The notes beneath the pieces were generated by a model. It was given only the letters and a program-made list of their open reading frames with translations. It searched no databases and had not been told where the DNA came from. Positions 1-8,685 of a DNA stretch of 12,937 nt are shown one piece after another. The DNA is from REEB95 sp035632395 (GTDB taxonomy: Bacteria; Pseudomonadota; Alphaproteobacteria; ATCC43930; CGMCC-115725), in contig DASQGX010000155.1 of the NCBI GenBank assembly GCA_035632395.1, positions 1-12,937 of the forward strand, read 5' to 3'. A program made the position numbers and the translations under genes. Numbering within the stretch: position 1 is the first letter of the stretch; each line of letters begins with the position of its first letter.

Positions 1-1
1 G

Positions 2-790
2 TTCTTCGAGAATTCGACGCGCACGCGCACGTCGTTCGAGCTCGCGGCGAAGCGGCTGGGCGCCGACGTGATCAACATGCAGGCGCAAACCAGCTCGATC
101 AAGAAGGGCGAGACGCTGATCGACACGGCGATGACGTTGAATGCGATGCGCCCCGATGCGCTCGTCGTCCGCCATCCGGAATCCGGCGCGGTGCAGTTAC
201 TGTCTGAAAAAGTTGATTGCGCCGTGATCAACGCCGGCGACGGCAGCCACGAGCATCCGACCCAGGCGCTGCTCGACGCGCTGACCATTCGGCGCCGCAA
301 AGGACGCCTCGAAGGCTTGGTGGTCGCGATTTGTGGCGACATCTCGCACAGCCGGGTCGCGCGCTCGAACATCTACCTGCTCAACGCCATGGGAGCGCAC
401 GTGCGCGTGGTGGCGCCGCGGACATTGATCCCGGCGGCGATGGACCGTTTCGGCGTCGAGGTGTTCTACGACATGAAGCGCGGCCTCAGCGATGCCGACA
501 TCGTGATGATGCTGCGCCTTCAGACCGAGCGCATGCACGGCAGTTTCGTGCCGTCGATCCGCGAGTATTTCCATTTCTTCGGCCTCGATTACGCCAAGCT
601 GGCGGTCGCCAAGGACGACGCCCTGATCATGCATCCCGGCCCGATGAACCGCGGCGTCGAGATCGACACCGAGGTCGCCGACGACATCGACCGCAGCGTC
701 ATCCGCCAGCAGGTCGAGATGGGGGTCGCCGTCCGCATGGCCTGCCTCGAAGCCTTGAACCGCGAGGCGCGCACGCCGGCCGCACCATGA
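2..790 (+). CDS. pyrB: Aspartate carbamoyltransferase catalytic chain, 5'-truncated by the window edge
   Basis: This enzyme condenses carbamoyl phosphate with L-aspartate, the committed step of de novo pyrimidine synthesis in the cytoplasm. The open frame begins at base 2 with no start codon: 262 residues are visible and roughly 50 N-terminal residues are missing compared with the usual length of about 310. The first residues read FFENSTRTRTSFELA, the carbamoyl-phosphate-binding signature. Next come SSIKKGE (the Ser/Lys loop that reaches the neighbouring subunit), HEHPTQALLD, and HPGPMNRGVEI near the C-terminus, so both substrate domains look intact. The in-frame GTG at base 68 lies inside the conserved N-terminal domain and is not a credible start. 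The stop codon overlaps the next gene's ATG (ATGA at 787-790), implying translational coupling with the dihydroorotase-like gene. Confidence 0.96.
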   Translation, partial: FFENSTRTRTSFELAAKRLGADVINMQAQTSSIKKGETLIDTAMTLNAMRPDALVVRHPESGAVQLLSEKVDCAVINAGDGSHEHPTQALLDALTIRRRKGRLEGLVVAICGDISHSRVARSNIYLLNAMGAHVRVVAPRTLIPAAMDRFGVEVFYDMKRGLSDADIVMMLRLQTERMHGSFVPSIREYFHFFGLDYAKLAVAKDDALIMHPGPMNRGVEIDTEVADDIDRSVIRQQVEMGVAVRMACLEALNREARTPAAP

Positions 791-2082
791 CCGAACGCAT
801 TCTGTTCACTAACGCCCGCCTGCTCGATCCGGCGAGCGGACTCGACCGTGCCGGCGACCTGCTGGCAGAAAACGGCGTGATCGCCGCGCTCGGCCCCAAT
901 CTGGTGCGCGACGGCTTGGGCGAAGACGTGCACGTCGTCGACTGCGTCGGCAGCTGTCTGGCACCCGGCTTGACCGACATGCGCGTGCAGTTGCGCGAAC
1001 CGGGCGACGAACACCAAGAAACCCTAGCAACGGGTGCCGAGGCCGCCATCGCCGGCGGGATCACCACGATGGCGATGCTGCCGAACACCGTGCCGACGAT
1101 CGACGACCATGCGCTGGTCGAATTCGTCGGCCGCCGCTCGCGCGAAATCGGCCGCACCGCCATCCGCACCTACGCCGCGGCGACGAAGGGCCTGCACGGC
1201 CGTGAGCTGACCGAATATGGGCTTCTCGCCGAGGCCGGCGCTGTCGCCTTCACCGACGGTTTGCACGCCATCGCCGACGCGGTGGTCATGCGCCGCGCTT
1301 TGTCTTACGCCAGCACCTTCGACTTGCTGATCGTTCAGCATCCTGAAGAGCCGAGCCTTAGCGCCGGCGGCGCGATGAACGCCGGCGAGATAGCGACGCG
1401 GCTCGGCCTGGCCGGCATCACGCCGGCGGCGGAGACTATCATGGTCGAGCGCGATCTCCGGCTCGTCGAGATCACCGGCGGCCGATATCACGCGGCGCAC
1501 GTTTCGACGGCTGGCGCGATCGACGCCATCCGGCGCGCAAAAGCGCGCGGCCTCGGCGTGACCTGCGATACGGCACCGCATTATTTCGCGCTCAACGAGA
1601 CGGCGGTCGGCGAATACCGCACCTTCGCGAAAGTATCGCCGCCGTTGCGCAGCGAAGAGGATCGCCGCGCCGTGATCGACGGCCTCAAGGACGGCACGAT
1701 CGATGCCATCGCAAGCGACCATTCGCCGCAAGACCAGGAATCGAAGCGCTTGCCGTTCGCGTCGGCGGAGCCGGGTATCGTCGGCCTCGAGACGCTGTTG
1801 CCATTGTCGCTCGAGCTATATCACAATGGCAGCCTGGGCCTGTTGCAGGTGATACGCGCGCTATCGCAGCGGCCGGCGGAAATCCTCCGTCTGCCCGGCG
1901 GCCGCCTCAAACCCGGCGCGCCGGCCGATCTCGCGATCTTCGACCTCGAACGACCGTGGCGCATCGACGTGGCTGCATTGCGCTCGAAGTGCAAGAACGC
2001 CCCGTATGATGGACGTCCTGTGCAAGGCAAAGTGAAGCGGACCGTAATCGGCGGCCGCACGGTTTTCGGCCTCGAGCCCTGA
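787..2082 (+). CDS. pyrC: Dihydroorotase homologue (class I PyrC family), probably catalytically inactive
   Basis: A 431-residue amidohydrolase of the dihydroorotase family, next to pyrB as usual for the pathway. The ATG at 787 is chosen because it overlaps the pyrB stop; the frame stays open far upstream only as a shadow of pyrB. Family hallmarks are present: LREPG (69-73), GGITTMAMLPNT (90-101), KVSPPLR (282-288), GTIDAIASDH (303-312), GIVGLET (330-336). The metal-binding D-x-H-x-H motif, however, reads D64-M-R66-V-Q68, so both histidines are gone. The usual DDG motif is DGL (157-159), TDHAPH is SDHSPQ (310-315), and the substrate Asn of NPPLR is Ser. H185, H238 and D311 at the other metal/catalytic positions remain. 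Non-catalytic dihydroorotase partners that support PyrB assembly are known, for example Pseudomonas PyrC'. I infer a similar structural role here, with an active dihydroorotase encoded elsewhere. Confidence 0.9.
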   Translation: MTERILFTNARLLDPASGLDRAGDLLAENGVIAALGPNLVRDGLGEDVHVVDCVGSCLAPGLTDMRVQLREPGDEHQETLATGAEAAIAGGITTMAMLPNTVPTIDDHALVEFVGRRSREIGRTAIRTYAAATKGLHGRELTEYGLLAEAGAVAFTDGLHAIADAVVMRRALSYASTFDLLIVQHPEEPSLSAGGAMNAGEIATRLGLAGITPAAETIMVERDLRLVEITGGRYHAAHVSTAGAIDAIRRAKARGLGVTCDTAPHYFALNETAVGEYRTFAKVSPPLRSEEDRRAVIDGLKDGTIDAIASDHSPQDQESKRLPFASAEPGIVGLETLLPLSLELYHNGSLGLLQVIRALSQRPAEILRLPGGRLKPGAPADLAIFDLERPWRIDVAALRSKCKNAPYDGRPVQGKVKRTVIGGRTVFGLEP

Positions 2083-2101
2083 GCGCGCGCGGAGCGCCGG
2101 C

Positions 2102-2728
2102 ATGCCGTCATCGTCCGCAGCGCTCAACTCGTCGTGGCCGCTTTTGGTTTGCGCGGCGCTCGCCTACCTCATCGGGTCGATCCCGTTCGGCTTGATACTC
2201 ACGCGCCTCGCCGGATTGGGCGACGTGCGCCAGATCGGCTCCGGCAACATCGGCGCCACGAATGTGTTGCGCACCGGCCGTAAAGGCCTGGCTGCGGCGA
2301 CGCTGATTCTCGATGCCGGCAAGGGTGTGCTTGCGGTCGCGGTGGCGCGCGGCTTCGGCGACGAGTTCGCGGCAGTCGCGGCGCTCGCCGCCGTTCTCGG
2401 GCATCTCTTCCCGGTGTGGTTGCGTTTCAAGGGCGGTAAGGGCGTCGCCACCTCAGCCGGCGTGCTGCTGGCCTACAACCCGCCGGTCGCACTCGCGACG
2501 ATCGCGACCTGGCTGGCGATGGCATTGATCTTCCGCTACTCGTCGCTTGCCGCCCTGACGGCCGCCGTGTTGGCGCCGTTATGGGCATGGCTCTTCGGAC
2601 CGCGTACGGCGTTGCCATTTGCGATCGTGAGCATCATTGCGTTGCTCGTAGTGATACGCCATGCCAGCAATATTGGCCGGTTGGCGCGCGGCGCCGAAAA
2701 CAAGATCCGGCTCGGACGCGAGCAATGA
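2102..2728 (+). CDS. plsY: Acyl-phosphate:glycerol-3-phosphate acyltransferase PlsY
   Basis: This integral membrane enzyme transfers an acyl group from acyl-phosphate to glycerol-3-phosphate, making lysophosphatidic acid at the start of phospholipid synthesis. The 208-residue length is typical. The conserved cytoplasmic motifs are all visible: GSIPFG (25-30) with GSGNIGATNVLR (46-57), the phosphate-binding glycine-rich FKGGKGVAT (109-117), and IRHASNIGRL (185-194). About five hydrophobic segments fit membrane helices, roughly residues 12-32, 65-83, 88-107, 118-143 and 146-185 (the last possibly two). A GGAG ribosome binding site at 2091-2094 sits 7 bases before the ATG and only 19 bases separate it from the upstream stop, so it is probably cotranscribed with pyrBC. 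The stop overlaps the dprA ATG by the ATGA arrangement. Confidence 0.96.
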   Translation: MPSSSAALNSSWPLLVCAALAYLIGSIPFGLILTRLAGLGDVRQIGSGNIGATNVLRTGRKGLAAATLILDAGKGVLAVAVARGFGDEFAAVAALAAVLGHLFPVWLRFKGGKGVATSAGVLLAYNPPVALATIATWLAMALIFRYSSLAALTAAVLAPLWAWLFGPRTALPFAIVSIIALLVVIRHASNIGRLARGAENKIRLGREQ

Positions 2729-3843
2729 GCAGCCGGTCCGCGTTGGCGGCGGCCGAACGGCTCGCGTGGCTGCGCCTGATCCGCAGCGAAAATGTCGGCC
2801 CGGTCACATTCCACCAGTTGATTGCGCGTTTCGGCAGTGCGACGGTAGCGCTCGAAGCGCTGCCCGAGATCGCCAATCGCGGCGGACGGGCCAAGCCGCT
2901 GACCATTTGTCCTGCATCTGCGGCCGAACGCGAAATCGAAGCCGTTGCCCGGCTCGGCGCGCGCCTCGTCGCGCGTTGCGAACCCGACTATCCACCGGCA
3001 CTGGCGGCGATCGACGATGCGCCGCCGCTTCTGACCGTGAAAGGCCGGACCGAGCTGGCGACGCGGCGGGCAGTTGCCGTGGTCGGCGCGCGCAACGCTT
3101 CCGCCAACGGCCGTCGTTTTGCGCGCGAGATTGCAACTCATCTGGGCGCAGCAGGATTGCTCGTGGTTTCCGGCTTGGCGCGCGGCATCGACGCCGCCGC
3201 GCATGAAGGCTCGCTCGACAGCGGTACGCTCGCCGTACTCGCCGGCGGCATCGATGCCGTCTATCCCGAAGAGAACCGCCGCCTGCATGAAACGATCGCC
3301 GAACACGGCTTGCTTGTCGCCGAAATGCCCGTTGGAACGGTGCCGCAAGCGCGGCATTTTCCGCGCCGCAATCGCATCATCTCGGGCATCGCACTCGGTG
3401 TTCTGGTCGTCGAGGCGGCCGAGCGCTCGGGCTCGCTGATTACAGCGCGCTTCGCGCTCGAACAGGGCCGCGAGGTGTTCGCGGTCCCGGGATCGCCGCT
3501 CGACCCGCGTTGCAAGGGCACCAACCGCTTAATTCGCGACGGCGCGACACTGGTCGAGGCCGCCGACGACATCCTGCGTGAGATCAGCCCGCAGTTGGAC
3601 GCGCCCCTCGCCGAGCGTCAACGCACCGCGTTTGCACCCGCGCCAACGGCGGAAATCGGCCCAAAAGACCTGGCCGACGCGCGCGAAATCGTGCTCGGTT
3701 TGTTGTCACCGACACCCTTGCCGGTTGACGAATTGCTCCGGCAGTGCCAAATGTCGCCCGCCGTGATCCTCACAATTGTGCTCGAACTTGAGCTTGCAGG
3801 CCGAGTCGCGCGCCAGCCGGGGAACGCGTTAACCTTGATTTAA
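2725..3843 (+). CDS. dprA: DNA-processing protein DprA (DNA protecting protein, Smf)
   Basis: DprA binds incoming single-stranded DNA and loads RecA during natural transformation; it is also widespread in bacteria not known to be competent. The 372-residue product has three parts. An N-terminal helical, SAM-like region covers about residues 10-55. The extended Rossmann-fold core spans about 80-285, with VAVVGARNAS (117-126), SGLARGIDAAAH (149-160), LAGGIDAVYP (172-181), FPRRNRIISG (212-221), ERSGSLITA (233-241), and VPGSP followed by KGTNRLIRDGA (254-274). A C-terminal winged-helix domain of the DML1 type covers about 318-372. The ATG at 2725 overlaps the plsY stop and gives a normal N-terminus; the frame continues upstream only inside plsY. 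No strong Shine-Dalgarno is visible, consistent with coupling to plsY. The dprA-topA pairing is common in bacteria. Confidence 0.96.
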   Translation: MSSRSALAAAERLAWLRLIRSENVGPVTFHQLIARFGSATVALEALPEIANRGGRAKPLTICPASAAEREIEAVARLGARLVARCEPDYPPALAAIDDAPPLLTVKGRTELATRRAVAVVGARNASANGRRFAREIATHLGAAGLLVVSGLARGIDAAAHEGSLDSGTLAVLAGGIDAVYPEENRRLHETIAEHGLLVAEMPVGTVPQARHFPRRNRIISGIALGVLVVEAAERSGSLITARFALEQGREVFAVPGSPLDPRCKGTNRLIRDGATLVEAADDILREISPQLDAPLAERQRTAFAPAPTAEIGPKDLADAREIVLGLLSPTPLPVDELLRQCQMSPAVILTIVLELELAGRVARQPGNALTLI

Positions 3844-3862
3844 CCATAAATCCCCCTATTTC
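3835..3862 (+). promoter_or_regulatory. Weak candidate internal promoter before topA
   Basis: A short AT-rich island spans the end of dprA and the 51-base gap before topA. TTGATT (3835-3840) could act as a -35 element and TATTTC (3857-3862) as a poor -10 with a 16-base spacer. topA often has its own promoter in addition to operon read-through, but the -10 match is weak, so this is only a suggestion. Confidence 0.22.
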
Positions 3863-3894
3863 ACGGGCTTCTAAGGCTACCCCGCAGCGGGACC

Positions 3895-6549
3895 ATGAAC
3901 GTCGTTATCGTTGAATCGCCTGCAAAGGCGAAGACCATCAACAAGTACCTCGGCAAGGACTTCAAAGTCCTGGCGAGCTACGGACACGTGCGCGACCTGC
4001 CGGCCAAAGACGGCTCGGTGCGTCCCAACGAAGACTTCGCCATGTCGTGGGAAGTCGACCACCGTGCCGACAAGCGGCTGAAGGAAATCGCCACCGCGGT
4101 CAAGGGCGCGGACCACCTGTACCTCGCCACCGACCCGGATCGCGAAGGCGAAGCAATCTCGTGGCACGTGCAGGAAATCCTGCGCCAGCGCAAAGCGCTG
4201 CAGGGTGTCGACGTCAAACGCGTCGTGTTCAATGAAGTCACCAAGTCGGCGGTGCAGGAAGCGTTCAAGCATCCGCGTGAATTGGACCGCGAGCTGATCG
4301 ACGCCTATATGGCGCGCCGCGCCCTCGACTATCTCGTCGGCTTCACCCTGTCGCCGGTGCTGTGGCGCAAACTGCCCGGGAGCCGCTCGGCCGGCCGCGT
4401 GCAATCCGTCGCCTTGCGGCTGATTTGCGAGCGCGAAGCTGAAATTGAGGCCTTTAAGCCGCGCGAATATTGGTCGATCGAAGTCGATTTCCTGACCCGC
4501 AGCGGCGACCGCTTCACCGCGCGCCTAACCCATCTCAACGGCAAGAAACTCGACAAGTTCGACCTCGCCAACGAGCAACAGGCACGCGAAGCCGCCGAGG
4601 CGATCCTTAAGAACATCGATTACGCCGTCGCCGCGGTCGAAAAGAAACAGATCCGGCGCAATCCGCCGCCGCCATTTACGACCTCGACTTTGCAGCAGGA
4701 AGCGTCGCGCAAGCTCGGTCTCGGTGCCTCGCGCACCATGCGCACGGCGCAACGGCTCTACGAGGGTGTCGACATCGACGGCGAGGCCGTAGGCCTCATC
4801 ACCTATATGCGAACCGACGGTGTATCGTTGTCGAACGAGGCGATCGCGGCGGCGCGCGAGATGATTGCGACGCAATACGGCCCGCAATACCGGCCGGACG
4901 AACCGCGCATCTATCGCAACGCCGCAAAGAACGCGCAGGAAGCGCATGAGGCGATCCGGCCGACGGACATGCACCGGCGTCCGGAGATGCTGCCAGGCCA
5001 TCTCGATACCGACGAACGCCGGCTTTACGAGCTGGTGTGGAAACGCGCAGTCGCGAGCCAGATGTCGTCGGCGACGATCGACCAGGTCGCGGTCGATATT
5101 ACGCCGCCAGACAATTCCATCACCTTGCGCGCCACCGGCTCGACGGTGGTGTTCGATGGGTTTCTGACGCTCTACACGGAAGACGCCGACGATCCCGAAG
5201 GCGACGAAGAGAACCGCCGCCTGCCCGCGCTCAACGAGCGCGAAGCGCTGACCCGCGACAAGGTCGATCCACAGCAGCATTTCACGCAGCCGCCGCCGCG
5301 CTATACCGAGGCAAGTTTGGTGAAGAAGCTCGAAGAGCTCGGCATCGGCCGGCCATCGACCTATGCCTCAACCATGCAGGTGCTGCAGGACCGCAAGTAT
5401 GTGCGGCTCGACAAAAAGCGGCTGATCCCCGAAGACCGCGGCCGCCTCGTCACCGCCTTCCTGATGGAATTCTTCGAACGCTACGTCGAATACGATTTCA
5501 CCGCCGATCTCGAGAACAAGCTCGACGACATTTCCGGCGGCCGCATCGACTGGAAAAAGGTGCTGGCGGATTTCTGGACGGATTTTTCGGCCGCAGTCGC
5601 CGGCACCAAGGACCTCAACATCACCCAGGTCATCGACACGCTTGACGAGGAGCTTGGCCGGCATTTCTTCCCCGAGCGCGCCGATGGCAGCGATCCGCGC
5701 CGGTGCCCGGTGTGCAATCAGGGCCGGCTTGGTCTCAAGCTGGGCCGTTTCGGCGCCTTCATCGGCTGTTCGCGTTATCCGGAGTGCCGCTACACCCGCG
5801 CTTTGGGCATCGAGAATGACGAGAATGGTGCCGCCGCCGAGCCGCGCGAACTCGGCACCGATCCGAAGACCGGATTGGTCGTCGCGCTGAAGAAAGGTCC
5901 CTACGGCCCTTACGTCCAGCTCGGCGAGACACCGCCGAAGCCGCCGCGCGAGAAAGGCAAGCGTGCGAAGAAATCCGATGCGCCGCCGGCCGAGAAGCCG
6001 AAGCGCGCATCGCTTCCCAAGGGGGTGTCACCCGCCGACATCGACCTTGAGAAGGCGCTGAAGCTCCTGGCGCTGCCGCGCGACGTCGGCCCGCATCCGC
6101 AGGACGGCGAAATGATCGTCGCCGGCGTCGGACGCTTCGGGCCCTACATCCGGCACGGTAAGATTTACAAGTCGCTGACCGCGGACGACGACGTGCTGAC
6201 AATCGGACTCAACCGTGCGGTTAGCCTATTGGCCGAGCCGCGCAAGTTCCGCCGCGGCGCGCCTGAGCCGATCAAGGTTCTCGGTGACCATCCGTCGGCC
6301 GGCGGCGCGGTGAAGATCTTCAACGGCAAATACGGCGCCTATGTCAGCCATGACGGCATCAACGCGACCCTTCCAGGCGGCATGGCGCCCGAAGAGCTGA
6401 CCATGGACCGCGCCGTCGAGCTGTTGGCGGAGCGCGCCGCCCGCGCCGGCGATCGCCGTGGCGGACGCACCCGCGGCCGTGCGACAAAAGCCAAACGTGA
6501 AACGAAGACATCAGCAAAGAAGAAGCAGGCCACGGCCGCGGCGGAATGA
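3895..6549 (+). CDS. topA: DNA topoisomerase I (type IA)
   Basis: It relaxes negative supercoils by cutting one DNA strand through a 5'-phosphotyrosine link. The 884-residue length and domain order are standard. The Toprim domain starts with VIVESPAKAKTI (E7, K11) and carries the Mg-binding D80-P-D82-R-E84. LDYLVGFTLSP and SAGRVQSVALR follow, then the catalytic Tyr304 in LITYMRTDGVS and HEAIRPTD. One four-cysteine zinc finger is intact (C604, C607, C625, C631). After it come three degenerate topoisomerase C-terminal repeats, each with a G-x-[YF]-G-x-Y core (about residues 664-678, 743-760, 808-826). The protein ends in a Lys/Arg/Ala-rich tail (about 840-884), a likely nonspecific DNA-binding extension. 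The ATG at 3895 lies right at the conserved N-terminus; a weak GCGGGA lies just upstream. The stop at 6547-6549 overlaps the start of the rnr region. Confidence 0.97.
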   Translation: MNVVIVESPAKAKTINKYLGKDFKVLASYGHVRDLPAKDGSVRPNEDFAMSWEVDHRADKRLKEIATAVKGADHLYLATDPDREGEAISWHVQEILRQRKALQGVDVKRVVFNEVTKSAVQEAFKHPRELDRELIDAYMARRALDYLVGFTLSPVLWRKLPGSRSAGRVQSVALRLICEREAEIEAFKPREYWSIEVDFLTRSGDRFTARLTHLNGKKLDKFDLANEQQAREAAEAILKNIDYAVAAVEKKQIRRNPPPPFTTSTLQQEASRKLGLGASRTMRTAQRLYEGVDIDGEAVGLITYMRTDGVSLSNEAIAAAREMIATQYGPQYRPDEPRIYRNAAKNAQEAHEAIRPTDMHRRPEMLPGHLDTDERRLYELVWKRAVASQMSSATIDQVAVDITPPDNSITLRATGSTVVFDGFLTLYTEDADDPEGDEENRRLPALNEREALTRDKVDPQQHFTQPPPRYTEASLVKKLEELGIGRPSTYASTMQVLQDRKYVRLDKKRLIPEDRGRLVTAFLMEFFERYVEYDFTADLENKLDDISGGRIDWKKVLADFWTDFSAAVAGTKDLNITQVIDTLDEELGRHFFPERADGSDPRRCPVCNQGRLGLKLGRFGAFIGCSRYPECRYTRALGIENDENGAAAEPRELGTDPKTGLVVALKKGPYGPYVQLGETPPKPPREKGKRAKKSDAPPAEKPKRASLPKGVSPADIDLEKALKLLALPRDVGPHPQDGEMIVAGVGRFGPYIRHGKIYKSLTADDDVLTIGLNRAVSLLAEPRKFRRGAPEPIKVLGDHPSAGGAVKIFNGKYGAYVSHDGINATLPGGMAPEELTMDRAVELLAERAARAGDRRGGRTRGRATKAKRETKTSAKKKQATAAAE

Positions 6550-8554
6550 CCGGCGTCCGCGCGGCGGCGGGCATCGACCGCGCGGCGTTTTGCCTGAAAT
6601 CGGCATCGTCGAGATAACCGGCGTCGATATCGACGGCGAAATGCAGGGCCGCGCGGTCGGCGTGGTTGACGAAGCGCCGGAAATCGTCGTCATCGCCGAG
6701 CGCGGTGCTCCAGCCCTTGGCGTTGGAGAGCGCGCGGTGGCGCGCTTCAGCCGGACCGGACCCGGCCTCTATGAAGCGAGGATTCTGCGGGCGGTCGGCG
6801 GCGCTCCTGATCGCGTTATTGGAATCTACCGCGTCGGCCGCGACGGCGGGCGGATCGAACCGACCGACCGTAAGGTCCGCACCGAATTCCGCGTCGCAGC
6901 CGGGGACACCAAGGACGCCGCCGCGGGCGAGATTGTCCTCGCCGAGATGCTTGAGCAGCCGCGAATGGGCTTGCCTGCCGCACGGATCGTCGAACGCATC
7001 GGCGACAGCACCAATCCGCGTGCCTTCAGTGTCATTGCTATCCACAGCCACGGCATTCCGGTCCCCTTCCCCAAGGCCGCGCTCGATATTGCCGGCGGCG
7101 CCAAGCCGGTCGCGCTGGGTAACCGCGCCGACCTGCGCCATGTGCCGTTGGTCACCATCGATGGCGCGGACGCGCGCGATTTCGACGATGCGGTTTGGGC
7201 CGCGCCCGATCCGGACCACGACGGCAACTGGCATGCGCTCGTTGCAATTGCCGACGTCGCGCATTACGTCCGCGCCGGCGACGCACTCGACGCGGCGGCG
7301 CGCGAACGCGGCAATTCGGTCTATTTCCCCGACCGGGTCGTGCCGATGCTGCCCGAGGCGCTATCGAACGAACTGTGTTCGCTGAAGCCAGGCGTCGATC
7401 GCGCATGCATGGCCGTCGATCTGTGGATCGACTCGGAAGGACGATTGACCCGTCACCGCTTCCGGCGTGGCCTGATGCGCTCGGCAGCGCGGCTCACCTA
7501 CGAGGAAGTGCAGGCGGCTGTCGACGGACAAACGAACGAGAAGACCGCGCCCCTACTCGACCGCGCGTTAAAGCCGCTCTATGGCGTCTATCGGGCGCTC
7601 GAACGCGCGCGCATCGCCCGGGGCACACTCGATCTCGACCTTCCCGAGCGGCGCATCCTGCTCGACCCATCCGGCCACATTGCACGTATCGAGCCACGCG
7701 AACGCCTCGAAAGCCACAAGTTGATCGAAGAACTGATGATTGCTGCCAACGTCGCTGCGGCCGAGACATTGGAACGAGTGCAGCAGCCGTGCATGTACCG
7801 CGTGCACGATTCACCGGACCCGGAAAAGCTCTCGGCCCTGGCACGATTCCTTGACGGCATCGGCATCCACGGCCTGACATTGGCCAGAGGCCAAGTCGTG
7901 CGACCGCAACATTTCAATGCCATTCTGCGGCGCGCCAAAGGCACACCCTACGAGCGGCTGCTGAACGCCCTGGTGCTGCGGAGCCAAGCACAGGCCGAAT
8001 ACAGTCCCGAAAATCTCGGTCATTTCGGCTTATCGCTGCGGCGCTATGCGCATTTCACGTCGCCGATCCGGCGTTATGCCGACCTGTTGGTCCACCGCGC
8101 GTTGATTACAGGCCATCGCTTCGGCCACGATGGACTGCCGCAACCGACCGAGGACTTCAAAGCCATCGGCTCACATATTTCGATGACCGAACGGCGCGCC
8201 GCCGCCGCCGAGCGCAGCGCCGCCGACCGCTATACTGCGGCCTATCTGGCAGAGCGCGTCGGCGCTGAGTTCAGTGCGCGGATCAATGGCGTTACCAGGG
8301 CCGGCCTGTTCGTCACCTTGGACGAGACCGGCGCGGATGGGCTGATTCCGATCCGTACGCTGCCGGGCGACTATTACATCCATGACGAACCTCACCACAG
8401 CCTCAAGGGCCGCCGTTCCGGACGAATCTACGTGCTCGGGGATCCGCTACGAGTCCGTCTAGCGGAAGCCGACACCGTCACCGGCAGCCTGATCTTCGCC
8501 GTGACCGAGGACTCGCCGCGGCGCGACCGGCCATCGAAGCGGTCACGGCCTTAA
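6497..8554 (+). CDS. rnr: RNase R/RNase II-family 3'-5' exoribonuclease lacking the N-terminal HTH domain; start uncertain
   Basis: A processive 3'-to-5' exoribonuclease that degrades structured RNA. OB-fold cold-shock regions cover codons at about 6593-7080. The RNB catalytic domain contains TIDGADARDFDDAV; its four aspartates (codons at 7160, 7178, 7184, 7187) have the same spacing as E. coli D272/D278/D280/D281. The RNB signature RRYAHFTSPIRRYADLLVHR is intact and an S1 domain follows (about 8255-8510), then a short basic tail. RNase R usually begins with a helix-turn-helix domain of about 80 residues; none exists here, because only 44 bases separate the topA stop from the conserved LPEIG at 6590. 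In-frame starts are GTG 6458, 6479, 6497, TTG 6590 and ATG 6641, none with a good ribosome binding site. I list 6497 as a compromise. ATG 6546 overlaps the topA stop but is out of frame by one base. Confidence 0.88.
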   Translation: MKRRHQQRRSRPRPRRNDRRPRGGGHRPRGVLPEIGIVEITGVDIDGEMQGRAVGVVDEAPEIVVIAERGAPALGVGERAVARFSRTGPGLYEARILRAVGGAPDRVIGIYRVGRDGGRIEPTDRKVRTEFRVAAGDTKDAAAGEIVLAEMLEQPRMGLPAARIVERIGDSTNPRAFSVIAIHSHGIPVPFPKAALDIAGGAKPVALGNRADLRHVPLVTIDGADARDFDDAVWAAPDPDHDGNWHALVAIADVAHYVRAGDALDAAARERGNSVYFPDRVVPMLPEALSNELCSLKPGVDRACMAVDLWIDSEGRLTRHRFRRGLMRSAARLTYEEVQAAVDGQTNEKTAPLLDRALKPLYGVYRALERARIARGTLDLDLPERRILLDPSGHIARIEPRERLESHKLIEELMIAANVAAAETLERVQQPCMYRVHDSPDPEKLSALARFLDGIGIHGLTLARGQVVRPQHFNAILRRAKGTPYERLLNALVLRSQAQAEYSPENLGHFGLSLRRYAHFTSPIRRYADLLVHRALITGHRFGHDGLPQPTEDFKAIGSHISMTERRAAAAERSAADRYTAAYLAERVGAEFSARINGVTRAGLFVTLDETGADGLIPIRTLPGDYYIHDEPHHSLKGRRSGRIYVLGDPLRVRLAEADTVTGSLIFAVTEDSPRRDRPSKRSRP

Positions 8555-8685
8555 CCACAATTCGTGTAGCGCATACTCCGTTTGGGCCGTGTATGGCGTG
8601 CGCCGTTAACGCTATATCTGCTTGCAACGCAGGATGCACGAAGGCAACAATGGTTGCCGTGAGGAAACATTAATTTCAGCGAACC
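8555..8685. promoter_or_regulatory. Intergenic gap between rnr and the S41 peptidase gene, with a small hairpin
   Basis: This 131-base gap is more AT-rich than its surroundings and probably holds the peptidase gene's promoter. TATATC (8613-8618) is a possible -10 element, but I find no convincing -35 at the right distance. A perfect 6-bp hairpin, GGCAAC (8643-8648) and GTTGCC (8653-8658) with loop AATG, lies 27 bases before the ATG and could be an operator or a leader structure. A purine-rich GAGGAA (8661-8666) lies about 19 bases before the ATG, too far for a normal ribosome binding site. I see no U-tract terminator for rnr. Confidence 0.3.

Noticed and set aside
197..2127. Several minus-strand open frames antisense to pyrB and pyrC (e.g. 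197-634, 1024-1731)
   Set aside because: High-GC shadow frames: Arg/His/Ala-rich products with no domain pattern, lying entirely opposite well-supported genes.
4525..5280. A 251-codon minus-strand frame inside topA
   Set aside because: Antisense to the conserved core of topoisomerase I; Arg/Val/Leu-rich and without motifs, so a codon-bias artefact.
5880..6380. Three G-x-[YF]-G-x-Y repeats near the topA 3' end, considered as a tandem DNA repeat
   Set aside because: They are divergent protein repeats normal for the C-terminal region of topoisomerase I; no nucleotide-level tandem repeat.
6546..6590. Programmed -1 frameshift at the T4 run to link ATG 6546 with rnr
   Set aside because: The site GCG TTT TGC would require Phe-tRNA to re-pair with GTT, a first-position mismatch, and no downstream stimulator is evident; an indel or alternative start is simpler.
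8544..8591. CACGGCC (8544-8550) and GGCCGTG (8585-8591) as an rnr terminator
   Set aside because: The arms are 34 bases apart with no U-tract following; too weak to call.
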